Shown here piece by piece: positions 47,117 to 56,903 of a stretch of DNA of 64,000 bases (its first letter is position 1; each line of letters starts with the position of its first letter). The DNA is taken from NCBI GenBank assembly GCA_030770535.1, contig JASVEC010000008.1, positions 372,001 through 436,000 of the forward strand, written 5' to 3'. The notes beneath the pieces were generated by a model that was given only the letters and a program-made list of their open reading frames with translations, was not told where the DNA came from and made no database searches. The position numbers were made by a program, and so were the translations under genes. Source of the stretch: Batkoa obscura. Its lineage: Eukaryota; Entomophthoromycota; Entomophthoromycetes; Entomophthorales; Batkoaceae.

Positions 47117-48942
47117 TGTGTAAAATTAAACTTTAACAAATCCTAAGCTAGTCAATTTTTATTTTTAGTTGTAGTGCGATTTCTAATTTTATAAATTGGA
47201 TTTGTAGATACTTGTTTTTATTATATTGCTTGAGATTGAAACCAAATTTAGTAAAGCGTTGTTTAGGTGCTTTTTCCCAAAACTTATTTGAATCCTTGAT
47301 ATATTCCTCTGGTGATTTTTTTATTTGGTAGCTTTGGAAAGTAATCAATTCTGGCTTGTCTAAAGTTACTCCTTCTTTCATGATATTATTAAAACGAGTA
47401 TTGTGTTTGGGTTTTAATTTGGATTTATAGCCAACATAATTTCAAAAATAGTTATAATTTCATTTATCACAAAATTTGTGGTTTTTGGTTTTGCAGCAAT
47501 TCGTAATTTGTTTTCACAAAAGTTTTAGTGTAAAATTCTCTTTTAAGTGAATTCCGCTGAATATATTCTATTAAAATCTACAGAATATGTATGTGTGTAT
47601 TCAAAAGCTAATTTGCAATTGATGACTTTAATTTTGTCGTAATTTATTTGCTTTAGCTTCAGTTTGACTATATTTTTTAAAGTTTGTTTGATACATTTTT
47701 TTTCTATTTCTGTTGTTAAAACAAACAATATTCATTAAAAATTTGTATATCGTGGAATATGTTCTCTTCTCTTCAATTGTTGATTTTGGTAATCTTTTTA
47801 ATAAATTGATAATAAATGTTTTGGTTCTACTTAATAATTTGGAGCATTTTCTCCATATAATTTTATTTCTTTTGTTGTGATCTTTATCTTTTTTGTGTTG
47901 TTTTTATTGGTTATTATTTTGCTCCATGATTGATTGCGTTTAAAAGCTCTCATTCCAAGTTAGATTAAAACAATTTCATATTTCATCCCCTTTATATTCT
48001 TGAGCATAAAACATTGGAACTTTTCTCAACTAATTCTTTATATTTTGCTACTTCTTTTGAATCTTTCTAAATATCGGCTTGAATCAATCCATAGTAAGTT
48101 TAGTATACATATTGTTGTTTTCATCAATTTTAGCTTTATAAACACTGGCTTGAGTTTTTAGACACCAACGTTTAATCAATTGTGGTATAGCTATAAGTAT
48201 AGTATTGATTTACAGGTATGTACAAACTTATCATACATAAACTCCCGAGTATTAATAAGATTGTAGTTAGCAATAATATATGGTTTATAAAATTCTCCTC
48301 TTTTATTTGTGTTTGGTTGGATTGTTTGTGTACTATCCACGTATTTAACTATAGATTGATTGAAGTCTCCAGTAGCAATTAATCTTGAATGCTTATAATT
48401 AAACTACTTAAATAGTTTATAGTTTGGTCTCTTTCAGTAGTAAACATTCTGTGGAAGTTTCATAATCAATCAACTTAATGAAGTATAAAAACTAACTAAA
48501 TGGATGGATTTTGAGTTTGAATTAAGCTGATAACTAAATAACAGTTTGAAATAGTGGTTTTTAAAATTATCCTATCATTCCAATATTTACTAAAAACAAT
48601 AGCTAATATATATTATCTTTATTTATGTTCTTGAGGCGCGTATGTATGAAAGATACAAAACTACATTTTCTTAATTCGTGTTGTTCTAGTTGTTTGCAAA
48701 CTTTTAGAGACAATGTTGTTTCTATTAAGGTGAAAGAAAGCACATCATTTGTATTTTTTAATAACATCTGGTATAAAAGTATGTTTTGCTTTATTATTTT
48801 ATTAATGTTGAGAGATTTAGAATATTGCTCATTTTAGGATTAATTTCTGGGACCATCCCCAATTAAGTTACTTTTATTTAGACATGGACAGTATGTATGC
48901 TAATATGCCAAATTGTAGTTAAAATAAATACATAAACCAAAG

Positions 48943-49051
48943 TAATGAGGGTGTGTTTTTTTGGTCATCACACTTTTTTCATTTTTTAAGCGCTATTTGG
49001 ATGGAAAAATTAGTAGTAAGATTCTTAAGCACAAAATATATCCCCCCAGTA
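48943..49051 (-). mobile_element. 105-bp MITE family copy
   Basis: Starts TAATGAGGGTGTGTTTTTTT and ends AAATATATCCCCCC. Confidence 0.82.
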
Positions 49052-49988
49052 TTGCCAATTTAAAATTTTATTTAGAATATCTATAATTATTCTAAATTCA
49101 GTGAAATTTCCTATTTGTTTAATTATTTTACATTCCATCCCATTGATTCGTTTTATTGTCGTCTTTAAAATCAGAGCTGTCTTTTAGTCTTTTAGTCTTT
49201 AGTGTTTTTCAGGAACATTTTTAGTTTATTTTTGATTTTTATGAATTAAATGCTTTTGTAGAAGAATGAGAATTGGACTGTGAGACATGATTATCTTTAA
49301 AATATGTAATCCATGTTTCTTCAAGTTTTGTAATAATAGCACTTTGATCTTTAATAGCCTCTGAAATTTTTTTCACAGTAGTCCCCATATATGGGGATGT
49401 ATTTTTGTGTTTATTAAGATTCTTGCTAACAATCTTTCCGATCAAATATAGCACTTAAAAAATGGAAAAAGTGATGAAACCAAAAAAACATCCCCATATA
49501 AAGCAACATAATCAGTAATAGGAGGGACTGGAATTGGGTAATCCTATTTTGTTGGTTTCCTTGAATAGGGAGAGTTTCCTCGAGAAATCACAGTGAAACC
49601 AAAACCATTTTGGAATTTTAAGCTCTATTGAGGACAGTATCAGCATTAGTGGTAAGACGTTAAACTTGCTCTTTGTCTCACTTTATGTTTTATTGGGGGG
49701 ACAGTTCTACTAAATGAGAAGAAATTAACAATGAAAATACTTAGTGCATCTACCTAAGTATTTTTGAGGGGACCTATTTCAGTTTTTCAGCTCTAAAGAT
49801 TTTAAATATATTCATTGAATTTTTCTGGCTACTATCTAATTTGAGAAGTAATAGATTTTCTATGGCTGGGAGGTAAACTGAAAGGTTATGCACATTGTGG
49901 GCAGCTACTTTAGAAACAATATAGCTATGGTCTTTTTTATTGCATTCCTTTAGATTTGAAATATTCAATGTTCAATAAAATAGACCTT
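49052..49988 (-). mobile_element. Possible LINE ORF1 remnant
   Basis: Two short minus-strand frames (49239-49454, with KKISEAIKDQSAIITKLEET; and 49774-49968, with YLPAIENLLLLKLDSS) lie upstream of the LINE endonuclease trace and could be remains of its first ORF. No defining motif is visible. A MITE copy at 49390 interrupts the stretch, which ends at the 459-bp inverted repeat of the next element. Confidence 0.35.
49390..49499 (+). mobile_element. 105-bp MITE family copy
   Basis: Starts TATGGGGATGTATTTTTGTG and ends AAAAACATCCCCATA. It is preceded by CCCCATA, making a small palindrome at the left boundary. Confidence 0.88.
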
Positions 49989-50447
49989 ATATTAGTAAAC
50001 AACAGCGCTGCATTTAATAATCACGTTTTTTGTTATTATCTAATTTAAAATAATGTTTTGATAGAAAACAAACAAATATGAATAATTATTGATAGTTTAT
50101 TCAATATTAAATTAAAATTTACCATTGAGATTCACTTAGTTGATTAAAAGTAAATTTTTTACCACATTTATTTGTTTTTAACAAGTAAATTAAGAATACT
50201 CTATAAATAGGACGTGTCTGTTAAAAATCATTTTTAATTATATTTAACATTTTTTAGAAAATTATCTCATTTTTTATTAACTAATTTTAGATATGTTTAA
50301 AAAATGTAGATCATTTAAAAATAAATTTTGTTTTATTAATAAATAGATAAATTTATAATATAAAAACTCAAAATAAATTAATTGTAAAAATTCCTGTTTT
50401 TTATGAAAGAAAGCATTTGATTTGGTTTGATTTACTCTTTTTTTGTT
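49989..50447 (+). repeat. Left 459-bp terminal inverted repeat
   Basis: Reverse complement of 52100-52558; no differences were noticed when the two were read side by side. Confidence 0.9.
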
Positions 50448-51025
50448 AAAAGCATTTCAAAACCTTATAAAGCTATAAATAATAAAATGATAAAATAATT
50501 CAATAAAATGAGATAACATATAAAACAGATATTTACTTTCTAATAAGCAACAATCTTCTAACTATTAGAATGAGATTTAAATGAAGTTGTTTGTGTTAAA
50601 CTATTACTGTTATTATTTGCTTGATCAATTTTCTGCTTTTTATTATTATTTTGAAAATAGCTAAAATCACTACTTTTTATTAAATTTACCTTTTTCAGCA
50701 TTTAAAAAAGAATGGAGACCAATAATATGGGGATTAGTTAAAGCAATATGGATATCATTTGTGCTTTTATAGATACTAAACTATTTCAAACTTTTTCTCC
50801 TGGAATTCTTCATAAAGTTTCCATCCTCGTACAATAATTCTCACAAATAATTAGAACTGGCCTATTTTCTTAAATCTAATCTCACTTTGAGTTAAATTTG
50901 AACCTTTTTTAGCCACTTTCATTAGTATAAAACTGTTACCTCCTTTTCATAGCCTTTATCAGCTAACAAGTCCACTGTTTATTTTGAGATTACTTTTTGG
51001 TAAAAAATCTTTTAATAATCGACCA

Positions 51026-51131
51026 TATGGGGGGGATGTATTTTTTTATTCAAGAATTTTACTAACAATCTTTCCACTTAAATAGCGCTTAAAAAATGGA
51101 AAAAATAATGAAATCAAAAAAACACTCCCAT
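51026..51131 (+). mobile_element. 105-bp MITE family copy inside the long-inverted-repeat element
   Basis: Starts TATGGGGGGGATGTATTTTT and ends AAAAACACTCCCAT. Confidence 0.87.
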
Positions 51132-51540
51132 GTTTATCCAACAAAAATTGCAAAGTCATGCAATTTGATTCGTATTAAAAATCACTACATTAAATACTTT
51201 GCCATTTAGAGAAAAGTGGGTAAGCTACTATCTCTTTTACACAATATATTTGGTGTTTTTCTGAAAAGAACCTTTAATTTTCATTAAAGCTATCTGGCAT
51301 ATATTGATACTTCTTGAACTAAGCAATCTAAAATAAATGTAACCCCGAGGAAATGATCAAAAACCATCTCTAATTCATTCACATTCTACTTGCTTTTTAC
51401 TTTATTGAACAAACTTTGAAAAAAAATTTCCACAATAAATAGTCATTTTTTAAAATAATTTTGTAGTGCAAAAAGGAGAAAAACATCAAAAGTAAGAAGA
51501 GACAATCCATTGTGTTTTTCACAAAACTTATCAAGTAACA

Positions 51541-51646
51541 TATGAGGATGTTTTTTTTGGTTTCATTATTTTTTCTATCTTCTAAGCGCTGTTTAAAGTG
51601 GAAGAATCGTTGGTGAACTTCTTAAATACAAAAATACATCCCCATA
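51541..51646 (-). mobile_element. 105-bp MITE family copy inside the long-inverted-repeat element
   Basis: Starts TATGAGGATGTTTTTTTTGG and ends AATACATCCCCATA. Confidence 0.88.
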
Positions 51647-52099
51647 TAAAAAAACCAAGAATCCTTTATATATCACTTAAGAGCTGCTTCTTTCTGCTTG
51701 ATTTCATTTTTTTTAAACCACTTCATCCAAAATTTAAACAATTGGACTCATTTTATTAAAATTTTAAGTAAATGTATATTAACATCAGTATTATACTAAT
51801 TCAACCAAGAATCTTCATTAGGTTCAATCAATTAGTTCATAAATATCCATATCATCAGAATTAAGGTTGTCAAGTCTTTAATTTGCTTAAATCTATGTAA
51901 AATATCTTTAGCGCTTGGCTTTAGTTTTGGCATTTTTTGTAATTGTGAAATAATAGTTAGTATATTTGTATATAAATTGGCTATTTAAATAAAATCAATA
52001 ATTAAAAATTAAAAATACTAAAGTTGGTATTAGCTAATTTATTTGTATATTTTATCTTCAGCTTGACAAATTTGACAATTAGTGATAAAACAATCTCTA

Positions 52100-52558
52100 A
52101 ACAAAAAAAGAGTAAATCAAACCAAATCAAATGCTTTCTTTCATAAAAAACAGGAATTTTTACAATTAATTTATTTTGAGTTTTTATATTATAAATTTAT
52201 CTATTTATTAATAAAACAAAATTTATTTTTAAATGATCTACATTTTTTAAACATATCTAAAATTAGTTAATAAAAAATGAGATAATTTTCTAAAAAATGT
52301 TAAATATAATTAAAAATGATTTTTAACAGACACGTCCTATTTATAGAGTATTCTTAATTTACTTGTTAAAAACAAATAAATGTGGTAAAAAATTTACTTT
52401 TAATCAACTAAGTGAATCTCAATGGTAAATTTTAATTTAATATTGAATAAACTATCAATAATTATTCATATTTGTTTGTTTTCTATCAAAACATTATTTT
52501 AAATTAGATAATAACAAAAAACGTGATTATTAAATGCAGCGCTGTTGTTTACTAATAT
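52100..52558 (-). repeat. Right 459-bp terminal inverted repeat
   Basis: Reverse complement of 49989-50447. The outer end is ...GTTTACTAATAT. Confidence 0.9.
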
Positions 52559-52571
52559 TTTAGGGTTAATA

Positions 52572-52674
52572 TATGGGGATGTTTTTTTTGGTTTCATTAT
52601 TTTTTCCATTTTTTAAGCGCTATTTGAGTGGAAAAATTGTGTAAAATTCTTAAACATAAAAATGTATCCCCATA
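52572..52674 (-). mobile_element. 105-bp MITE family copy abutting a transposon end
   Basis: Starts TATGGGGATGTTTTTTTTGG and ends ATGTATCCCCATA. It is followed at once by the transposon end TGTGGGTTGTCCGAATTGG. Confidence 0.9.
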
Positions 52675-53445
52675 TGTGGGTTGTCCGAATTGGTTTCATT
52701 TTTATCCAATTTTTAAATTATTTTGTTATAATTTCTATTGTAAGTTAGCAGGATTTCTATCAAATTTAATATAAATCCCTGAATTAGCAAGGCTTTTATC
52801 AATATAGCCTATATAGTGATATAGTGATATTAATCAAAGTTGTAATATGTAAATAAATACACATTTCTATAAAACTTTATTAAAAGCTATTTATTTATCA
52901 TTGACTGCTTTATAGCCAACACTGTAGATTTGCTATCAAATAAATAAATAAGTTTAATATTATAATTATGTTATTAATATATCACCAAGTTAATAAATAG
53001 CTCAATAGGAGGAATAATTAGCCCCAAAACTATAATTAACTATCCTTACATAATATAAGCAATATAATGATAGTTTTTACTTATTATTACAACTACTTGC
53101 TCTTTGACTATTTATTAACTTAGTTATTAATAATTCAAGTAATATCAACATTTAATAATTGATTTCTATCATCTAATAAGCTACTTACTTGCTTACTAAA
53201 TATCAAAACTTTTAAATTTTCAGTTATTTTTGTAAGATAAGCTGGGGTTGATCTTTTAATTTTTCTATCCTCTATAGACTCTATAACTTTAATTGAGATC
53301 ATATCGCTTTTTTTTGATCTATCAGATACTGGATAACAGTGTAGTTTTTCACCACGTTTAATAAAATGTAAATACTTTTTAATACCTTGTATTTTTATTA
53401 TTTTTTTTGTATCTTTGTTTCTTTCATACTTTTTAAAAATTATAT

Positions 53446-53880
53446 TTATTTGCCCACATTATTGACAGTTGAGTTATTAACTCTATTATGTTCACAAATA
53501 GAAATCTCAAATTTTAAAATTAATTGAGCAATATCTTCTATTTTACCTAATGCTTCAAGATTATTTTTCCACTGTGAAAGATTTCCAAAATGTCCATCAA
53601 CTATACTTTTTCCATGATGCTCAGCAAAAAAACTAAGATCAATATTTAAACTACTATTTATTTTATAAATTCCTTCAAACACATAATGTAAAAACTCTTG
53701 AGATTTAAAATGATATCCTGTATCTGCCCATATATTAATTTTTGTAAACTTTTTAAATAAAAGCTCTTTAGATATTAAATCAATTAAACAATCTCCTGCA
53801 TATGCTGAATCATGATTTAATATTTCAGATAAATAACCAAAATAAACTTTGTCTATTGTTTTATCGTTTTTTAAATACAA
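53446..53880 (-). CDS. Transposase catalytic part, left arm of the palindrome
   Basis: The 144 residues are identical to the frame at 38949-39383, including WADTGYHF and HHGKSIVDGHFG. It is an internal piece without its own ATG. Confidence 0.65.
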   Translation of the reverse strand: MYLKNDKTIDKVYFGYLSEILNHDSAYAGDCLIDLISKELLFKKFTKINIWADTGYHFKSQEFLHYVFEGIYKINSSLNIDLSFFAEHHGKSIVDGHFGNLSQWKNNLEALGKIEDIAQLILKFEISICEHNRVNNSTVNNVGK

Positions 53881-54299
53881 AACGCCAAACCCTAATACTA
53901 TATAGCTTGTTTGTTATAATGATCTAAGTTTATTGGATCTAGTCTTGTTCCTATTTCCATATTTTGTTTAAAGTCTAAAATTATTATACAACTTCTATTA
54001 TTTAATTTTTCAATACTTTCATTAAGTATGTTTTTTTGAGTATCAACACAAAATTCATGTAATTTATATAACCTTTTTTCTTTATTAAAAGATTCCTCTA
54101 TCTCTGCTTTATTTTTTGTCGCTGTATTTATTTTATTTTCAAATAACTTTTTTCTAACTTTTTATACTGGGCATATATATTACATAAATCTGTTTTTCTT
54201 ACTGGATTTTTAAAATCATTTGGTATATATTTGAAAAACGTTGACCTAGCTACTGCTTTATCTTTTAAATCATTAAAATATTTACTGTATATGGGGATG

Positions 54300-54399
54300 T
54301 ATTTTTTTGTTTAAGAGTTTTACTAATAATCTTTCTGTTTAAATTAAATAGCGCTTAAAAGATGGAAAAAGTGATGAAACCAAAAAAAATACCCCCATA
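54300..54399 (+). mobile_element. 105-bp MITE family copy at the palindrome centre
   Basis: Starts TATGGGGATGTATTTTTTTG and ends AAATACCCCCATA. A short AAATTAAAT duplication lies inside. Confidence 0.9.
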
Positions 54400-54521
54400 T
54401 GCTTATTTTAAATAATTAATAATAATAAAATACCAACATCACAATTTATTATTAAAAATTAATAATAAGCAAATTAAAATTACACAATATTTACTTAATA
54501 ATTCAACTATTTCATCAAGGT

Positions 54522-54755
54522 TTGATAGAAATAAAAATAAAAATAAAAATTCGTCAGATAATATATATATTAAATAAAGGTAGAAGAATGATATACAGTA
54601 AGTATTTTAATGATTTAAAAGATAAAGCAGTAGCTAGGTCAACGTTTTTCAAATATATACCAAATGATTTTAAAAATCCAGTAAGAAAAACAGATTTATG
54701 TAATATATATGCCCAGTATAAAAAGTTAGAAAAAAGTTATTTGAAAATAAAATAA
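54522..54755 (+). CDS. Transposase middle segment, right arm of the palindrome
   Basis: A 77-residue frame equivalent to the reference segment at 39631-39924 (MIYSKYFNDLKDKAVARSTF), with DF and V in place of KF and A. The start is not a convincing ATG start. Confidence 0.5.
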   Translation: MIEIKIKIKIRQIIYILNKGRRMIYSKYFNDLKDKAVARSTFFKYIPNDFKNPVRKTDLCNIYAQYKKLEKSYLKIK

Positions 54756-55002
54756 ATACAGCGACAAAAAATAAAGCAGAGATAGAGGAATCTTTTAATA
54801 AAGAAAAAAGGTTATATAAATTACATGAATTTTGTGTTGATACTCAAAAAAACATACTTAATGAAAGTATTGAAAAATTAAATAATAGAAGTTGTATAAT
54901 AATTTTAGACTTTAAACAAAATATGGAAATAGGAACAAGACTAGATCCAATAAACTTAGATCATTATAACAAACAAGCTATATAGTATTAGGGTTTGGCG
55001 TT

Positions 55003-55437
55003 TTGTATTTAAAAAACGATAAAACAATAGACAAAGTTTATTTTGGTTATTTATCTGAAATATTAAATCATGATTCAGCATATGCAGGAGATTGTTTAAT
55101 TGATTTAATATCTAAAGAGCTTTTATTTAAAAAGTTTACAAAAATTAATATATGGGCAGATACAGGATATCATTTTAAATCTCAAGAGTTTTTACATTAT
55201 GTGTTTGAAGGAATTTATAAAATAAATAGTAGTTTAAATATTGATCTTAGTTTTTTTGCTGAGCATCATGGAAAAAGTATAGTTGATGGACATTTTGGAA
55301 ATCTTTCACAGTGGAAAAATAATCTTGAAGCATTAGGTAAAATAGAAGATATTGCTCAATTAATTTTAAAATTTGAGATTTCTATTTGTGAACATAATAG
55401 AGTTAATAACTCAACTGTCAATAATGTGGGCAAATAA
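55003..55437 (+). CDS. Transposase catalytic part, right arm of the palindrome
   Basis: Identical in all 144 residues to the left-arm and reference versions, but on the plus strand. As in the other copies it is separated from the upstream frame by the same break. Confidence 0.65.
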   Translation: MYLKNDKTIDKVYFGYLSEILNHDSAYAGDCLIDLISKELLFKKFTKINIWADTGYHFKSQEFLHYVFEGIYKINSSLNIDLSFFAEHHGKSIVDGHFGNLSQWKNNLEALGKIEDIAQLILKFEISICEHNRVNNSTVNNVGK

Positions 55438-56220
55438 ATATAATTTTTAAAAAGTATGAAAGAAACAAAGATACAAAAAAAATAATAAAAATACAAGGTA
55501 TTAAAAAGTATTTACATTTTATTAAACGTGGTGAAAAACTACACTGTTATCCAGTATCTGATAGATCAAAAAAAAGCGATATGATCTCAATTAAAGTTAT
55601 AGAGTCTATAGAGGATAGAAAAATTAAAAGATCAACCCCAGCTTATCTTACAAAAATAACTGAAAATTTAAAAGTTTTGATATTTAGTAAGCAAGTAAGT
55701 AGCTTATTAGATGATAGAAATCAATTATTAAATGTTGATATTACTTGAATTATTAATAACTAAGTTAATAAATAGTCAAAGAGCAAGTAGTTGTAATAAT
55801 AAGTAAAAACTATTATTATATTGCTTGTGTTACATAGGGATGGTTAATTATAGTTTTATAGAAATGTATATTTATTTATATGCAATTTTGCTTAATACTA
55901 GTATATAGGTTATATTAAACATTTGATAAAAATAATACAAAACATATAATTAAAAGAATTAATTATTTCAAAAAAAATACATCTTCAAATAAAATTGAAG
56001 ATTTTAAAAAAAAGCTATAGAAAAATAGCAGTTGTAAAAAATACAAAAATGTTAAGCATTATACTAAAACATGTTTTCTAAATAACCTTACTTTATAGCT
56101 TTATTTTCTATTAACAAAAGCTTTTAATTTTACTACATTATTATTATTATTATTTTGTTAATGCAAATACAGCTAAAATTTTAGATTAAATGATTATAAA
56201 AATTAGACAATTAGTTTGTA

Positions 56221-56326
56221 TATGGGGGTGTTTTTTTTTGGCTTCATTACTTTTTTCATTTTTTAAGCGCTATTTGAGTGGAAAGATTGTTAGTAAAATT
56301 CTTAAACACAAAAATACATCCCCATA
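56221..56326 (-). mobile_element. 105-bp MITE family copy, near full length
   Basis: Starts TATGGGGGTGTTTTTTTTTG and ends AATACATCCCCATA. Confidence 0.9.
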
Positions 56327-56461
56327 TTAGCATTTTAATCCTAATTTAAAAAATATAATGATTTAAGTTATTGACTTGAAGTTAATTTGCAGCTTACCTA
56401 TACAAAAAAGCTTAGTTTTTATCAAAAGTATTTAAAGTTTTTTGCAAAATTTATTTAATAA

Positions 56462-56566
56462 CATGGGGATGTATTTTTTTGTTCAAGAATTTTACTAACA
56501 ATTATTATATTTAAGTGGCGCTTAAAAAATGGAAAAAGTGATGAAACCAAAAAAAACATCCCTATA
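56462..56566 (+). mobile_element. 105-bp MITE family copy
   Basis: Starts CATGGGGATGTATTTTTTTG and ends AAAACATCCCTATA. The central CACTCAAATAGC block is altered. Confidence 0.85.
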
Positions 56567-56903
56567 AGCTATTTTTAAAGATTTTTAGGCAATAATTAAT
56601 TTTTTAAATATTTTGATTTTTAAAATTTCAATTCTTAAAACCTTTTATACCATTATGTTAAAATTTGTATCAAAATTATATAAGGTTTAAATACCATAAA
56701 GTTTTTAGCATTTGCCAATAGGTTCATAAAAAGGTATAGTTATAAATAAACATGATATTTACAGTGATTTTTCAATTATGACCGCAAAAATTTATTGTAA
56801 ATTTTAATTAAATTTTGTAATTAAACAGTTTTTTCGAATACAATTTATTCAATCAATTATTTTTATTATTCTATAAGCTGCTCTATTTTAAATTGTACTA
56901 TTT

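Larger units (their letters stand above)
45200..48900 (-). mobile_element. Decayed LINE (non-LTR retrotransposon) with endonuclease, RT and RNase H traces
   Basis: Read on the minus strand, the segment near 48350-48385 encodes IATGDFNQS, the GDFN motif of apurinic-type LINE endonucleases, with a possible upstream YAP at about 48650. Near 46380-46420 there is YLDNIIDF, compatible with a decayed RT active-site region. At 45775-45972 the segment MFIFYTDAPTKDIYSGF looks like the start of an RNase H domain, continued by 45376-45696. The order endonuclease, RT, RNase H fits Tad1/I-like LINEs of fungi. Stops break the frame many times and two MITEs (46495 and 47016) interrupt it. The limits are approximate. 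Confidence 0.55.
49989..52558. mobile_element. 2.57-kb DNA element with 459-bp terminal inverted repeats
   Basis: The arms 49989-50447 and 52100-52558 have the same length and read as reverse complements over their whole span, starting ATATTAGTAAACAACAGCGC. The interior is non-coding now, but the minus strand at about 50950-50980 encodes VDLLADKGYE, followed about 100 bp later by VRIIVRGWKLYEEF, which looks like a decayed DDE transposase of the PIF/IS5 kind. Two 105-bp MITEs have inserted at 51026 and 51541. A target-site duplication is not evident. An open frame at 52082-52270 falls mostly in the right arm and is not a gene. Confidence 0.85.
52675..55858. mobile_element. Palindromic (fold-back) double copy of the 2.87-kb transposon
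   Basis: The left arm 52675-54299 is in the same orientation as the reference copy; the right arm 54593-55858 is its inverse and ends inside the element without a terminal repeat. A centre of about 290 bp holds a MITE (54300-54399) and a transposon fragment (54400-54592). The arms share variants not present in the reference (for example AAATGATTTTAAAAATCC at the centre side), so they derive from each other. About 90 bp is missing near the left end. Confidence 0.85.
55859..56903. other. AT-rich region with two MITEs at the right edge of the transposon cluster
   Basis: No coding frame. MITE copies at 56221 and 56462 are the last of the cluster. The 3' flank of the DEAD-box gene follows. Confidence 0.6.

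Noticed and set aside
48625-48837. Plus-strand 70-residue Cys-rich ORF
   Set aside because: It lies opposite the decayed LINE and is best explained as a chance frame.
52082-52270. Plus-strand 62-residue ORF
   Set aside because: It lies almost wholly in the 459-bp inverted repeat and its counterpart appears in the other arm; it has no coding signature.
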